Assembly (NCBI GenBank): GCA_022825195.1
Contig: JAJDYL010000151.1
Location: 1-44,231, forward strand
DNA: 44,231 bases
Direction: 5' to 3'
DNA from: Alphaproteobacteria bacterium
GTDB lineage: Bacteria > Pseudomonadota > Alphaproteobacteria > Bin95
Shown here one piece after another: positions 1-6,974 of this stretch. How positions within the stretch are numbered: position 1 is the stretch's first letter; every line of letters begins with the position of its first letter. The translations under genes were made by a program, and so were the position numbers. Under the pieces are notes generated by a model. The model saw nothing but the letters and a program-made list of their open reading frames with translations, had not been told where the DNA came from and did not search any database.

Positions 1-121
1 CCCGCATGCGCCGCTACCGACGCTTCGTCACCGGCCTCACGACCGATAACGCACGGCTCGCGGTGGAAACGCGGTCGGCTACTCCTTCGTTCCGCAGGAC
101 TTTCACCCGCTACCCCCACAC
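1..121 (-). mobile_element. 5' end of a probable bacterial group II intron, cut by window edge
   Basis: Read on the minus strand, the segment begins GTGTG at 121-117, matching the GTGYG 5' consensus of group II introns. It then has a stem GCGGG / CCTGC closing a TGAAAGT loop (110-94), a typical early domain I element. The following GGAACGAAGGAGTAGCC and GAGCCGTGCG stretches also resemble domain I text of bacterial introns, as I recall it. The rest of the intron, including any reverse transcriptase/maturase, would lie beyond base 1. The intron end sits 23 bp from the phased CATGACA units of repeat copy A. Identification is by motif memory only, and no intron-encoded protein is visible. Confidence 0.45.
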
Positions 122-143
122 CAGTTAGCCTGGCGCTCGAAGC

Positions 144-179
144 GTCATGGAGTGTCATGATGTGTCATGTTTTGTCATG
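144..179 (-). repeat. Four CATGAC units in exact 10-bp phase (copy A end)
   Basis: On the plus strand GTCATG occurs at 144-149, 154-159, 164-169 and 174-179, exactly one unit per 10 bp, so every unit faces the same side of the helix. The linker bases vary while the hexamer does not. Equivalent arrays end copies B, C and D. Confidence 0.85.
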
Positions 180-613
180 AGGGCGGGTTTCCGCTCCGGT
201 CGTTTGCGCCGGTCCGGGAGCCGTTCGCCAGGCATTGCAGCGTCCTTGTCGGTCCATGGTCCCGGACGCTCGGTTGCCGGAGGAGCGTGCCTCTCTCGCG
301 CATAATGCGCGCGCGCGTGTCGCGGCAGCGCGCGTGCGCGCGAGGCGGCGGGGGGGCCTTGCGGCCAACGCCGCCGCCAGTCGGGGTCGGGGGTCGTTCA
401 CGGTCTTTCATGCCTCCTTAGGGGCCGGGAGCGGGACGGGGTGTCCCTGTTTCGCGCGTATCGTGCGCCTGATTGCCCGCGCGCGCATGCGTGCAGGCCG
501 GCCGGAGGGCGCACCCCTCCCGCCTGCTCGCGCCGGGGGTTTCTTGGCCCCCAGCCATGCTTTCTGCAGAAAAGCGGAACGGCGGCCCCGGGAGCCGCCT
601 TTCTCTCATGCCT

Positions 614-640
614 ATTCTACACCATTCCTCGGAAAGTCAA
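614..640 (-). promoter_or_regulatory. Candidate sigma-70 promoter of repeat copy A
   Basis: The minus strand carries TTGACT (640-635), a 15-base spacer and TAGAAT (619-614), firing into the repeat. The same arrangement with the same spacer recurs in copies B and D although the spacer bases differ, which suggests selection on the promoter. An ATG lies four bases after the -10 hexamer, so any translation from it would be leaderless or nearly so. Confidence 0.55.
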
Positions 641-813
641 GCTGATCGGGAACAAAAAATGATAATTCCGGACAATTTTCTCACAACCTGTTGAATTGGC
701 AGGACAATATCAGGCGTTCGATACGCCGCTTCGCAGCTACCCGGAACAGAGGATCGGAGAGGCCAGGGCGGCGAGTGGAAGGCGCGGCTGGTCGGCCGCG
801 TTGACGAAGCCGC

Positions 814-1755
814 TCAGCAATTCCCGCGAATCCAGGCGCCGAGCCATTCGGAGATTTCAGCCGAGTGCTCGTCCATCATGAACATGTGGGTTGCGCCGGG
901 AAATCCGGCATCGGGCAGTTCGACCAGTTCCGCCCGGCCGCCGACGGCATTCACGCGGTCGCCGAAGGCGGCGGTCGCCTCCCGCGTGGCGGTCCATCGC
1001 GGCGAGGAGTCGATGAAATCGCCGAGCAGCAGCAGCCACGGCCCGCCGGCGACCGCCGCCGGCGATACCTCCTCGTCCGCCGGCAAGGTCGAGCCCTCGC
1101 AGCAGACCACGCCGCGTATGCAGTCGGGATTTTCGATCGCCGCATGGCTGCCGAGATAACCGCCCTGGCTGTGGCAGATGAGCACGCAGGGGCCGATGCG
1201 CCTGAGCGCCGCGCCGACGCCCCGGATCTGCGCTTCCGATGTCGAGGTCCAGCGCGGCACGAACTGGCGCTGGAAGCTCTCCATCGCATCGAGGGGGAAG
1301 CGTTGGCCCTCGAACGGCTTGCCTGCGGCGAAATCCCCGGGCCGGCCGAACCGGAACAGGTCCCACGCCTCGGCCGCCGTGCGCATGACGGGCTCGCCGT
1401 CCCAGACCCCCTCCAGCGCGCAGAAGCCCGACCGCCCGCGCTCGACATTGTCGATGACATGGACGGCGAAGCCCTGGCGGAGGAAGTCGTGCAGCCAGCC
1501 GGGGCGGCCGTCCGGCGTGGTCTCCCAGCAGGCGCCGGTCAGGCCGCCGCCGTGAAGCAGGACCAGGGGGTGCGGGAATTTCTGCTCGGCCGGGATGAAA
1601 TACTGGACATAGACCTGCTCGACGAGGAACTCGCCATTGGGGTCGTATTCCAGCACCAGGCTCGGCGTAAACGCGACGGTGCGCGTCTCCTGCCCCGAGA
1701 CGGTCACGATCCGGCCGCCGACATGGAAGCTGCCGAAATCCTTTAGTGCATACAT
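814..1755 (-). CDS. Alpha/beta hydrolase (esterase-like)
   Basis: This is a 313-residue hydrolase of the alpha/beta fold. The oxyanion-hole motif HGGG lies at residues 68-71 and the nucleophile is Ser196 in CHSQGG, where Cys replaces the usual first Gly of G-x-S-x-G. Candidate acid and base are Asp247 (LLGDF) and His290 (GATH). I chose the ATG at 1755 because a GGAGGGGG site lies about eight bases before it; the open frame extends 43 codons further without a good site. No signal peptide is visible, so it is probably cytoplasmic. It stands alone, next to repeat copy A on its 3' side and diverging from the Sel1 gene. The substrate cannot be inferred. Confidence 0.8.
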   Translation of the reverse strand: MYALKDFGSFHVGGRIVTVSGQETRTVAFTPSLVLEYDPNGEFLVEQVYVQYFIPAEQKFPHPLVLLHGGGLTGACWETTPDGRPGWLHDFLRQGFAVHVIDNVERGRSGFCALEGVWDGEPVMRTAAEAWDLFRFGRPGDFAAGKPFEGQRFPLDAMESFQRQFVPRWTSTSEAQIRGVGAALRRIGPCVLICHSQGGYLGSHAAIENPDCIRGVVCCEGSTLPADEEVSPAAVAGGPWLLLLGDFIDSSPRWTATREATAAFGDRVNAVGGRAELVELPDAGFPGATHMFMMDEHSAEISEWLGAWIRGNC

Positions 1756-2001
1756 GACCCAATCCCCCTCCCGGCCGGGGATTGTGAGTCTCCCGGTCCC
1801 GGCGCGCAAGCGGCGCTTCCCGTTCGCTGCCGGAGAGAACCGCCCGCTCGGGCCCCTCTGGCCGTCTTCCGCGAATCGTGACAATTATGCGTCCCAGCGA
1901 CGCATTCGGGCGCGGCAAGGCTTGCACCGGTTTGCGAGTTCGCGGATACCCGCCGCTTTGTTCGAACGGAATGGGCGGGAGCGTTGCGAGAACCCCCAAC
2001 C

Positions 2002-2640
2002 ATGCGAAAACCAACCGGGACAGGCAAGAACGGCGCGCGCCTCGCATTGTGCGGGCTTCTGGCGCTGCTCTGCTTCGCGTCCCGACCGGCCGGCGCAGCC
2101 GAAATGCCGCCGCCCGTCGTGACCTATGGCGATGCCATGCGCTGGTACGGGCAGGCGGCCGAAGCCGGCGACCCGAAAGCCCAGTTCTATCTCGGCTATA
2201 TCCACGACCGGGGCCTGCGCGGGGCGAACGGCCTGTCGGAAGCCGTCAACTGGTATCGGAAGGCGGCGGCGCAGGGCGAGGTGCGGGCCCAGTTCCGGCT
2301 CGGGCTCCTGTTCGATTCCGACCCCCGCCTGCCGCGCGACCCGGCGGCGGCGCAGGCCTGGTACGAAGCCGCTGCGGCGCAGGGCCATGCGGAGGCGCGG
2401 TTCAACCTCGCGCGGCTCGTCGAAGCGGAAGACGCCGCCCGCGCCGCGGACCTCTACGCGCTCGCGGCCGAGGCGGGCATCGGGCAGGCGGCCTTCAATC
2501 TGGCGCTGCTGCGCATCAACGGGCCCGACGAGGTTTACGATCCCTCCGAGGCCTGGCGCTGGGCGCTCCGGGCGCAGGACCTCGACGCGCCGGGAGCGGA
2601 AGAGCTGCGGGCCGGGCTGTCGGCGGCTTTCGACAAGTAG
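2002..2640 (+). CDS. Exported Sel1-repeat (SLR) protein
   Basis: A 212-residue protein with a basic N-terminus, a hydrophobic stretch (LALCGLLALLCF) and an AxA-type cleavage site (AGAAE), so it is probably secreted to the periplasm. The rest is four or so Sel1-like repeats of the WY..AA..G...A...LG type, for example WYGQAAEAGDPKAQFYLGY followed by a WYRKAAAQG unit and a WYEAAAAQG unit. Such solenoids mediate protein-protein contacts and have no catalysis of their own. An in-frame TTG at 1984 exists, but the ATG at 2002 gives a proper signal peptide. The partner is unknown. Confidence 0.8.
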   Translation: MRKPTGTGKNGARLALCGLLALLCFASRPAGAAEMPPPVVTYGDAMRWYGQAAEAGDPKAQFYLGYIHDRGLRGANGLSEAVNWYRKAAAQGEVRAQFRLGLLFDSDPRLPRDPAAAQAWYEAAAAQGHAEARFNLARLVEAEDAARAADLYALAAEAGIGQAAFNLALLRINGPDEVYDPSEAWRWALRAQDLDAPGAEELRAGLSAAFDK

Positions 2641-2661
2641 ACCGGCGAGGGCTCCCGCGGA

Positions 2662-2856
2662 TTACGACGGCGCCGCCGCCCCTTCGGCAAGCCGGCGCGG
2701 CAGGTCCGCCATGATGGCGGTGCGTTCCGCCTCCGCCATACGGGCCCAGCCTGCGATCTCCTTGAGTCGACGGCCGCAGCCCTCGCAAACCTGCGTCTCG
2801 GGGGAGATGCGGCAGACCCTGACGCAGGGGCTTGCGATGGGGCGCGGCGCGGTCAT
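2662..2856 (-). CDS. DUF1289 family small cysteine protein
   Basis: A 64-residue protein with the DUF1289 layout: SPCVRVC near the N-terminus, CEGCGRRL in the middle, then a W..M...ER..IM..LP.R tail. The four cysteines (positions 11, 15, 24 and 27) suggest metal or Fe-S binding. The function of the family is unknown. The open frame continues upstream, but the ATG at 2856 matches the usual family start (MxxPRPIASPC). It is convergent with the Sel1 gene and divergent from the F420 reductase gene, about 110 bp away. Confidence 0.85.
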   Translation of the reverse strand: MTAPRPIASPCVRVCRISPETQVCEGCGRRLKEIAGWARMAEAERTAIMADLPRRLAEGAAAPS

Positions 2857-2965
2857 GGGCCGGGAAGATAGGGTTAGGACACAGCTCACGGCAAGCGTGC
2901 TTTGGCTTGGCGTCCGGCTTGGGGTAAACCCTGCGGGCGCAGCGAGAGGGGGAGGGCGGCGGCTC

Positions 2966-3625
2966 ATGGGACGGACCATCGCGATCATCGGCGGCACGGG
3001 CGCGCTCGGCACGGGCTTTGCGCGGCGCTGGGCCGATGCCGGCCACAAGGTGGTGATCGGATCGCGCACGCAGGAGCGGGCCGATGCCGCCGCGGCCGAA
3101 GCGGGCCACGGCGCGGTCGGCCTCGTTAACCCGGAAGCCGCCGCCGCCGCCGACATCGTCGTGCTGACCGTTCCCTACGCCCACCACAGGAGCACCATCG
3201 AGAGCATCGCAGACGGCCTGGAGGGCAAGATCCTCGTCGATGCGACCGTGCCGCTGATGCCGCCCAGGGTCGGCACGGTGCAGCTTCCCGACTCGGGATC
3301 GGCGGCGGTCGAGGCGCAGGCATATCTGGGCGAGCGTGCCACCGTCGTCTCGGCTTTCCAGAATGTGGCGGCGGCGCATCTGCAGGCCGACCACGAGATC
3401 GACTGCGACGTGTTGGTGGCGGGCGACAGGCTGGCGGCGCGCGAGACCGTGATCGGGCTGGCGGAAGACCTCGGCCTGAGGGGCTGGCACGCCGGACCGC
3501 TGGCGAACTCCGCCGCCGCCGAGGCGCTCACCTCGGTCATCATCCAGATCAACCGCCGCTACGGCATCGACGGCGCGGGTTTGCGGATTACCGGGACGCC
3601 GGCGGCGGAGCAGGGCGCCGCGTGA
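2966..3625 (+). CDS. npdG: NADPH-dependent F420 reductase
   Basis: A 219-residue Rossmann enzyme that moves hydride between NADPH and coenzyme F420, setting the reduced F420 pool in the cytoplasm. The N-terminus has the family signature IAIIGGTGALGTG and the NADP-selective GSR turn about 25 residues on. LTVPYAHH, LVDATVPL and the Ala/Asn-rich C-terminal half (QNVAAAHL, GPLANS) also fit the Fno/NpdG family, and length is normal. The ATG at 2966 has GGAGG about 10 bases upstream; the open frame further upstream is in shadow. The stop overlaps cofE by four bases. A plain NADPH oxidoreductase is the alternative, but the adjacent cofE and cofD make the F420 role strong. Confidence 0.88.
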   Translation: MGRTIAIIGGTGALGTGFARRWADAGHKVVIGSRTQERADAAAAEAGHGAVGLVNPEAAAAADIVVLTVPYAHHRSTIESIADGLEGKILVDATVPLMPPRVGTVQLPDSGSAAVEAQAYLGERATVVSAFQNVAAAHLQADHEIDCDVLVAGDRLAARETVIGLAEDLGLRGWHAGPLANSAAAEALTSVIIQINRRYGIDGAGLRITGTPAAEQGAA

Positions 3626-4377
3626 CCCGGCGGCTGGAGCTGGTTGCGCTGCCGGGCCTGCCGATGGTCGAGCCCGGCGACGATCTTGCCGGACTGATTT
3701 CGGAGGGGCTGGAGCGGGCCGGGACAGGGCTTGAACCCGGAGACATTCTGGTGGTCGCCCAGAAGATCGTCTCGAAGGCGGAAGGCCGCTATGCCGTCCC
3801 GGCGGAGATGGTGCCCTCGCCGGCGGCGAAGCGGCTTGCGGCGCTGACGCGCAAGGACCCCGCCCATGTCGAAATCCTGCTGGAGGAGACGGCCGAGATC
3901 GTCCGCCACCGGCCGGGCGTGGTGGTCGTCGAGCACAGGCTCGGCCACGTCATGGCGAATGCCGGCATCGACCACTCCAATATCGAGGCCGGGCGCCTGC
4001 TGCTGCTGCCGAAGGACCCCGACGCCTCGGCAAGGGCGCTGCGCGCCGCGCTGGCGGAACGCTGGGGCAGCGCGCCGGGCGTCATAATTTCGGACAGCTT
4101 CGGGCGGGCCTGGCGGGTCGGCACCTGCGGCGTCGCGATCGGCGTCGCCGGCCTGCCCGCGATAGACGACCGGCGCGGCGAGCCGGACCTGTTCGGCCAA
4201 CCGCTGGAAGTCACCATCGTCGGGCAGGCGGACGAGATCGCGGCCGCGGCTTCCATCCTCCAGGGGCAGGCCGACGAGGCGACGCCGGTGGTGCTGGTTC
4301 GCGGCCTCGACCTGCCGGAAGACGGGGCCGGCGTCGGCCCGCTGCTCCGCGACCGGGCGACGGACCTCTTCCGGTGA
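3622..4377 (+). CDS. cofE: Coenzyme F420-0:L-glutamate ligase, CofE type
   Basis: A 251-residue enzyme that adds gamma-linked glutamates to F420-0 using GTP. Motifs of the family: GDILVVAQKIVSKAEGR near the N-terminus, the AHVEILLEE...I stretch, and IISDSFGRAWR followed by GVAIGVAG. It lacks the nitroreductase-like C-terminal domain of actinobacterial FbiB, so reduction of dehydro-F420-0, if it occurs here, needs another protein. The GTG start overlaps the npdG stop by four bases and its own stop overlaps cofD by four bases, so the three are translationally coupled. Confidence 0.92.
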   Translation: MTRRLELVALPGLPMVEPGDDLAGLISEGLERAGTGLEPGDILVVAQKIVSKAEGRYAVPAEMVPSPAAKRLAALTRKDPAHVEILLEETAEIVRHRPGVVVVEHRLGHVMANAGIDHSNIEAGRLLLLPKDPDASARALRAALAERWGSAPGVIISDSFGRAWRVGTCGVAIGVAGLPAIDDRRGEPDLFGQPLEVTIVGQADEIAAAASILQGQADEATPVVLVRGLDLPEDGAGVGPLLRDRATDLFR

Positions 4378-5276
4378 AGGTCGCGGCGCTCTCCGGCGGC
4401 GTCGGCGGCGCGAAACTGGCGGAGGGGCTGGCGCGCGCGGGCGCGGAACTTACGGTAATCGCCAATACGGGCGACGATTTCGAGCATCTCGGCCTCTCGA
4501 TATCGCCCGACATCGACTCGCTGGTCTATGCGCTGGCGGGCCTCGCCGACCGGGAACGCGGCTGGGGCCGGGCCGATGAAAGCTGGTCCTTCATGGCCGC
4601 ACTCGGCGCGCTCGGCGGCGAGACCTGGTTCAATCTCGGCGACGCCGACCTTGCCATGCACGTGATCCGCAGCCAGCGCCTCGCCGCCGGGGAACCGCTC
4701 TCGGCCGTGACGGCCGCCATCCTTCACCGGCTCGGCGTGGCGGCGAAGGTCGTCCCCGCGACCGACCAGCGCTTGCGCACCCTTGTCGAAACCGAAACCG
4801 GGCCGCTCGCCTTCCAGCATTATTTCGTGCGCGAGCGCACGGCGCCGCGCGTCACCGGCTTCACCTTCGAGGGCGCCGGGACGGCCCGCCCGGCGCCCGG
4901 CGCGCTGGAGGCGCTCCGCGAAGCCGAGCGCATCGTCATCTGCCCGTCCAACCCCTATATCAGCATCGACCCGATCCTGGCCGTGGCGGGCTACCGGGAC
5001 GCGGTGCGCGATGCCGTCTGCGTTTCGCCCATCATCGGCGGCAAGGCGGTGAAGGGGCCGGCCGCCAAGATGATGGAGGAACTGGGGTTGAAGCCTTCCT
5101 CGGCCGCGGTCGCCCGCCACTATCGCGGCCTGATAAGGACGCTGGTCATCGACGAGGCGGACGCGCATGAGGCGGCGGCGGTGGAAGCGGAAGGCGTGCG
5201 CGCCGTCGTCGTGCCGACGCTGATGGCCGGGCCGGAGGACGCCGAACGGCTCGCCCGCATCGTGCTGGAGGCCTGA
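4374..5276 (+). CDS. cofD: 2-phospho-L-lactate/PEP transferase, CofD (FbiA) type
   Basis: A 300-residue enzyme that joins FO to the activated three-carbon unit (phosphoenolpyruvate, 2-phospholactate or 3-phosphoglycerate depending on lineage) to make F420-0 or its variants. Very clear motifs: LSGGVGGAKLA at the start, NTGDDFEHLGL, SPDIDSLVY, WFNLGDADLA, CPSNPYISIDPIL and SPIIGGKAVKGPAAKMM. Which three-carbon donor is used cannot be read from the sequence. The GTG start overlaps cofE by four bases, and plsY begins one base after the stop. The guanylyltransferase CofC/FbiD that supplies its substrate is not in the window. Confidence 0.93.
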   Translation: MKVAALSGGVGGAKLAEGLARAGAELTVIANTGDDFEHLGLSISPDIDSLVYALAGLADRERGWGRADESWSFMAALGALGGETWFNLGDADLAMHVIRSQRLAAGEPLSAVTAAILHRLGVAAKVVPATDQRLRTLVETETGPLAFQHYFVRERTAPRVTGFTFEGAGTARPAPGALEALREAERIVICPSNPYISIDPILAVAGYRDAVRDAVCVSPIIGGKAVKGPAAKMMEELGLKPSSAAVARHYRGLIRTLVIDEADAHEAAAVEAEGVRAVVVPTLMAGPEDAERLARIVLEA

Positions 5277-5277
5277 C

Positions 5278-5892
5278 ATGCCGGACCCGCTCGGCGACTT
5301 TTCCTTCACCTGGCCGCTTTATGCGGCGTTCCTGGCGGCCTACCTGCTGGGCAGCATCCCCTTCGGCGTGGTTCTGACCCGCCTGGCCGGGGCGGGAGAC
5401 CTGCGGCAGATCGGCTCGGGCAATATCGGCGCAACCAACGTGCTGCGCACGGGCCGCAAGGGCCTGGCCGCCCTGACCCTGCTGCTCGACGCCGCCAAGG
5501 GCGCCGCGGCGGTGGCCATTGCCGGCCATTGGTTCGGCCCGAGCATGGCGGTGTTCGCCGCGCTCGGCGTGGTCGCGGGCCATATCGCGCCCGTCTGGCT
5601 TCGTTTTCGCGGCGGCAGGGGTGTGGCGACCGCTTTCGGCGTGCTGTTCGTCCTCGCGTGGCCCGTCGGGATTGCGGCGGCAATCGTCTGGCTCTCGGCG
5701 GCGGCGGTCTTCCGCTATTCGTCGCTCGCGGCGATCCTCGCCATCGGCTCCTCGCCGGCATGGGCGTGGGCGCTCGTCGGAGTCGCCGAAGCGGAGGTGA
5801 CCGGCCTCATCGCCATCGCGGTGGTCGCCCGCCATGCCGGGAACATTCGCCGGCTGCTGAAAGGCGAGGAAAGCCGGATCCGGCTTCGATGA
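5278..5892 (+). CDS. plsY: Glycerol-3-phosphate acyltransferase PlsY
   Basis: A 204-residue inner-membrane enzyme that acylates glycerol-3-phosphate from acyl-phosphate, the first step of phospholipid synthesis. All family motifs are present: GSIPFGVVLTRL, GSGNIGATNVLR, LDAAKG, and VWLRFRGGRGVAT, with RHAGNIRRLLKGEE at the C-terminus. About five hydrophobic segments separate these loops. It starts one base after cofD and its stop overlaps the dprA start by four bases. plsY-dprA-topA is a common alphaproteobacterial gene order. Confidence 0.95.
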   Translation: MPDPLGDFSFTWPLYAAFLAAYLLGSIPFGVVLTRLAGAGDLRQIGSGNIGATNVLRTGRKGLAALTLLLDAAKGAAAVAIAGHWFGPSMAVFAALGVVAGHIAPVWLRFRGGRGVATAFGVLFVLAWPVGIAAAIVWLSAAAVFRYSSLAAILAIGSSPAWAWALVGVAEAEVTGLIAIAVVARHAGNIRRLLKGEESRIRLR

Positions 5893-6974
5893 CTGCAAGG
5901 CTGCGTCTCGCGCGCACGCCCGGCATCGGGCCGATCCGGTATTTCGAGCTGATCGAACGGCTGGGTTCTGCGGAAGCCGCGCTGGAGGCGCTGCCGGGTT
6001 TCGGCTTCCGGCCCCCGTCCGAGCGGAGCGTGGAAGAGGAGCTGGAAACGCTGGCCCGGCTCGGTGCAACGCCGGTCTGGTTCGGCGACGACGCCTATCC
6101 GGCGCCGCTGTCGCGCATCGCCGACCCGCCGCCGTTCATCGCGGCCCTGGGCGACCTTTCGCTGACCGCCGCGCCGGTCGTTGCCATGGTGGGCGCGCGC
6201 AACGCCTCCGCAGCCGGCCAGCGCATTGCGGAGCGGCTCGCCCGGGCGCTCGGCGAAGCCGGATTTACTGTCGTCTCCGGCCTCGCGCGCGGGATCGACG
6301 CCGCCTCGCACCGGGGCGCGCTCGCCAGCGGCACCATCGCCGTTCTGGCCGGAGGCATCGACCGGCCCTACCCGCCGCAGAACCGCGCCCTGTTCGACGC
6401 CATAGCCGCAGACGGCCTCGCGCTCGCCGAGAACCCGCCGGGTTTCCAGGCGCGGGCGCAGGACTTTCCCCGCCGCAACCGCATCGTGGCGGGGCTGGCT
6501 GCGGGCGTCGTCGTGATCGAGGCCGCAGCCCGCTCGGGCTCGCTGATAACGGCGCGGCTCGCCGCCGACGAAGGCCGGCAGGTCTTCGCCGTGCCCGGCT
6601 CGCCGCTCGATCCGCGCAATGCCGGCGGCCACGAGCTGATCCGCAATGGCGCAACCCTCGTCACCGGCGCCGGGGACATCGCCGAAGCGCTTGCCGGCAG
6701 CATCGCCGCGCCGGCGCGTTCCCGCACCGCCCCGAAGCGGCAGGACCGCGCGTTTTCGCCGCCTCCGGCTCCCGCCGAACCCCCGGTCGGGAACGGGCCG
6801 GAAGCGGAGAACAGCCTGCTCTCGGCGCTCGGGCCCGTCCCCGTCACGGTTGACGAACTGGCGCGCCGGTGCCACTTGTCGAGCGGCGCCGTGGCGGCAA
6901 TGCTGCTCGATCTGGAGTTGGCGGGCCGTGTCGAACGGCATCCTGGTCAAAGGGTTTCATTGATATCGAGATGA
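5889..6974 (+). CDS. dprA: DNA-processing protein DprA
   Basis: A 361-residue protein that loads RecA onto incoming single-stranded DNA during transformation. It opens with a helix-hairpin-like segment (RTPGIGPIRYFELIE), then the Rossmann-like core with MVGARNAS, VVSGLARGIDAASHRGAL, AVLAGGIDRPYPPQN, FPRRNRIVAGL and SGSLITARLA. A Pro/Ala-rich linker leads to a C-terminal winged helix (from about residue 305, VTVDELARRCHLS...). The start ATG overlaps the plsY stop and the stop overlaps topA, each by four bases. With comM at 39562 this suggests that transformation-related functions are kept. Confidence 0.94.
   Translation: MTARLRLARTPGIGPIRYFELIERLGSAEAALEALPGFGFRPPSERSVEEELETLARLGATPVWFGDDAYPAPLSRIADPPPFIAALGDLSLTAAPVVAMVGARNASAAGQRIAERLARALGEAGFTVVSGLARGIDAASHRGALASGTIAVLAGGIDRPYPPQNRALFDAIAADGLALAENPPGFQARAQDFPRRNRIVAGLAAGVVVIEAAARSGSLITARLAADEGRQVFAVPGSPLDPRNAGGHELIRNGATLVTGAGDIAEALAGSIAAPARSRTAPKRQDRAFSPPPAPAEPPVGNGPEAENSLLSALGPVPVTVDELARRCHLSSGAVAAMLLDLELAGRVERHPGQRVSLISR

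Larger units (their letters stand above)
144..704 (-). repeat. Dispersed repeat element, copy A
   Basis: A full-length copy of a repeat seen again at 20450-20991 (inverted relative to this one) and, more diverged, at 33385-33787. Read on the minus strand, its order is an A+T-rich end (704-648), an inward promoter (640-614), GC-rich stem-loops (535-552 and 493-527), the TTTCTGCAGAAA palindrome (561-572), a shared block around 446-483 (CCCTGTTTCGCGCGTAT and GCGCCTGATTGCCCGC on the plus strand), a ribosome-site-like AAGGAGG at about 408-414, and four CATGAC units at the far end (179-144). No gene is convincing inside it. The 109 bases between its outer end and the hydrolase gene hold nothing I recognise. 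Confidence 0.8.

Noticed and set aside
165..411. Two overlapping 78-codon minus-strand frames in repeat copy A as protein genes
   Set aside because: Single-base indels against copy B shift the frames, one lacks a usable ribosome-site spacing, and copy D has no equivalent.
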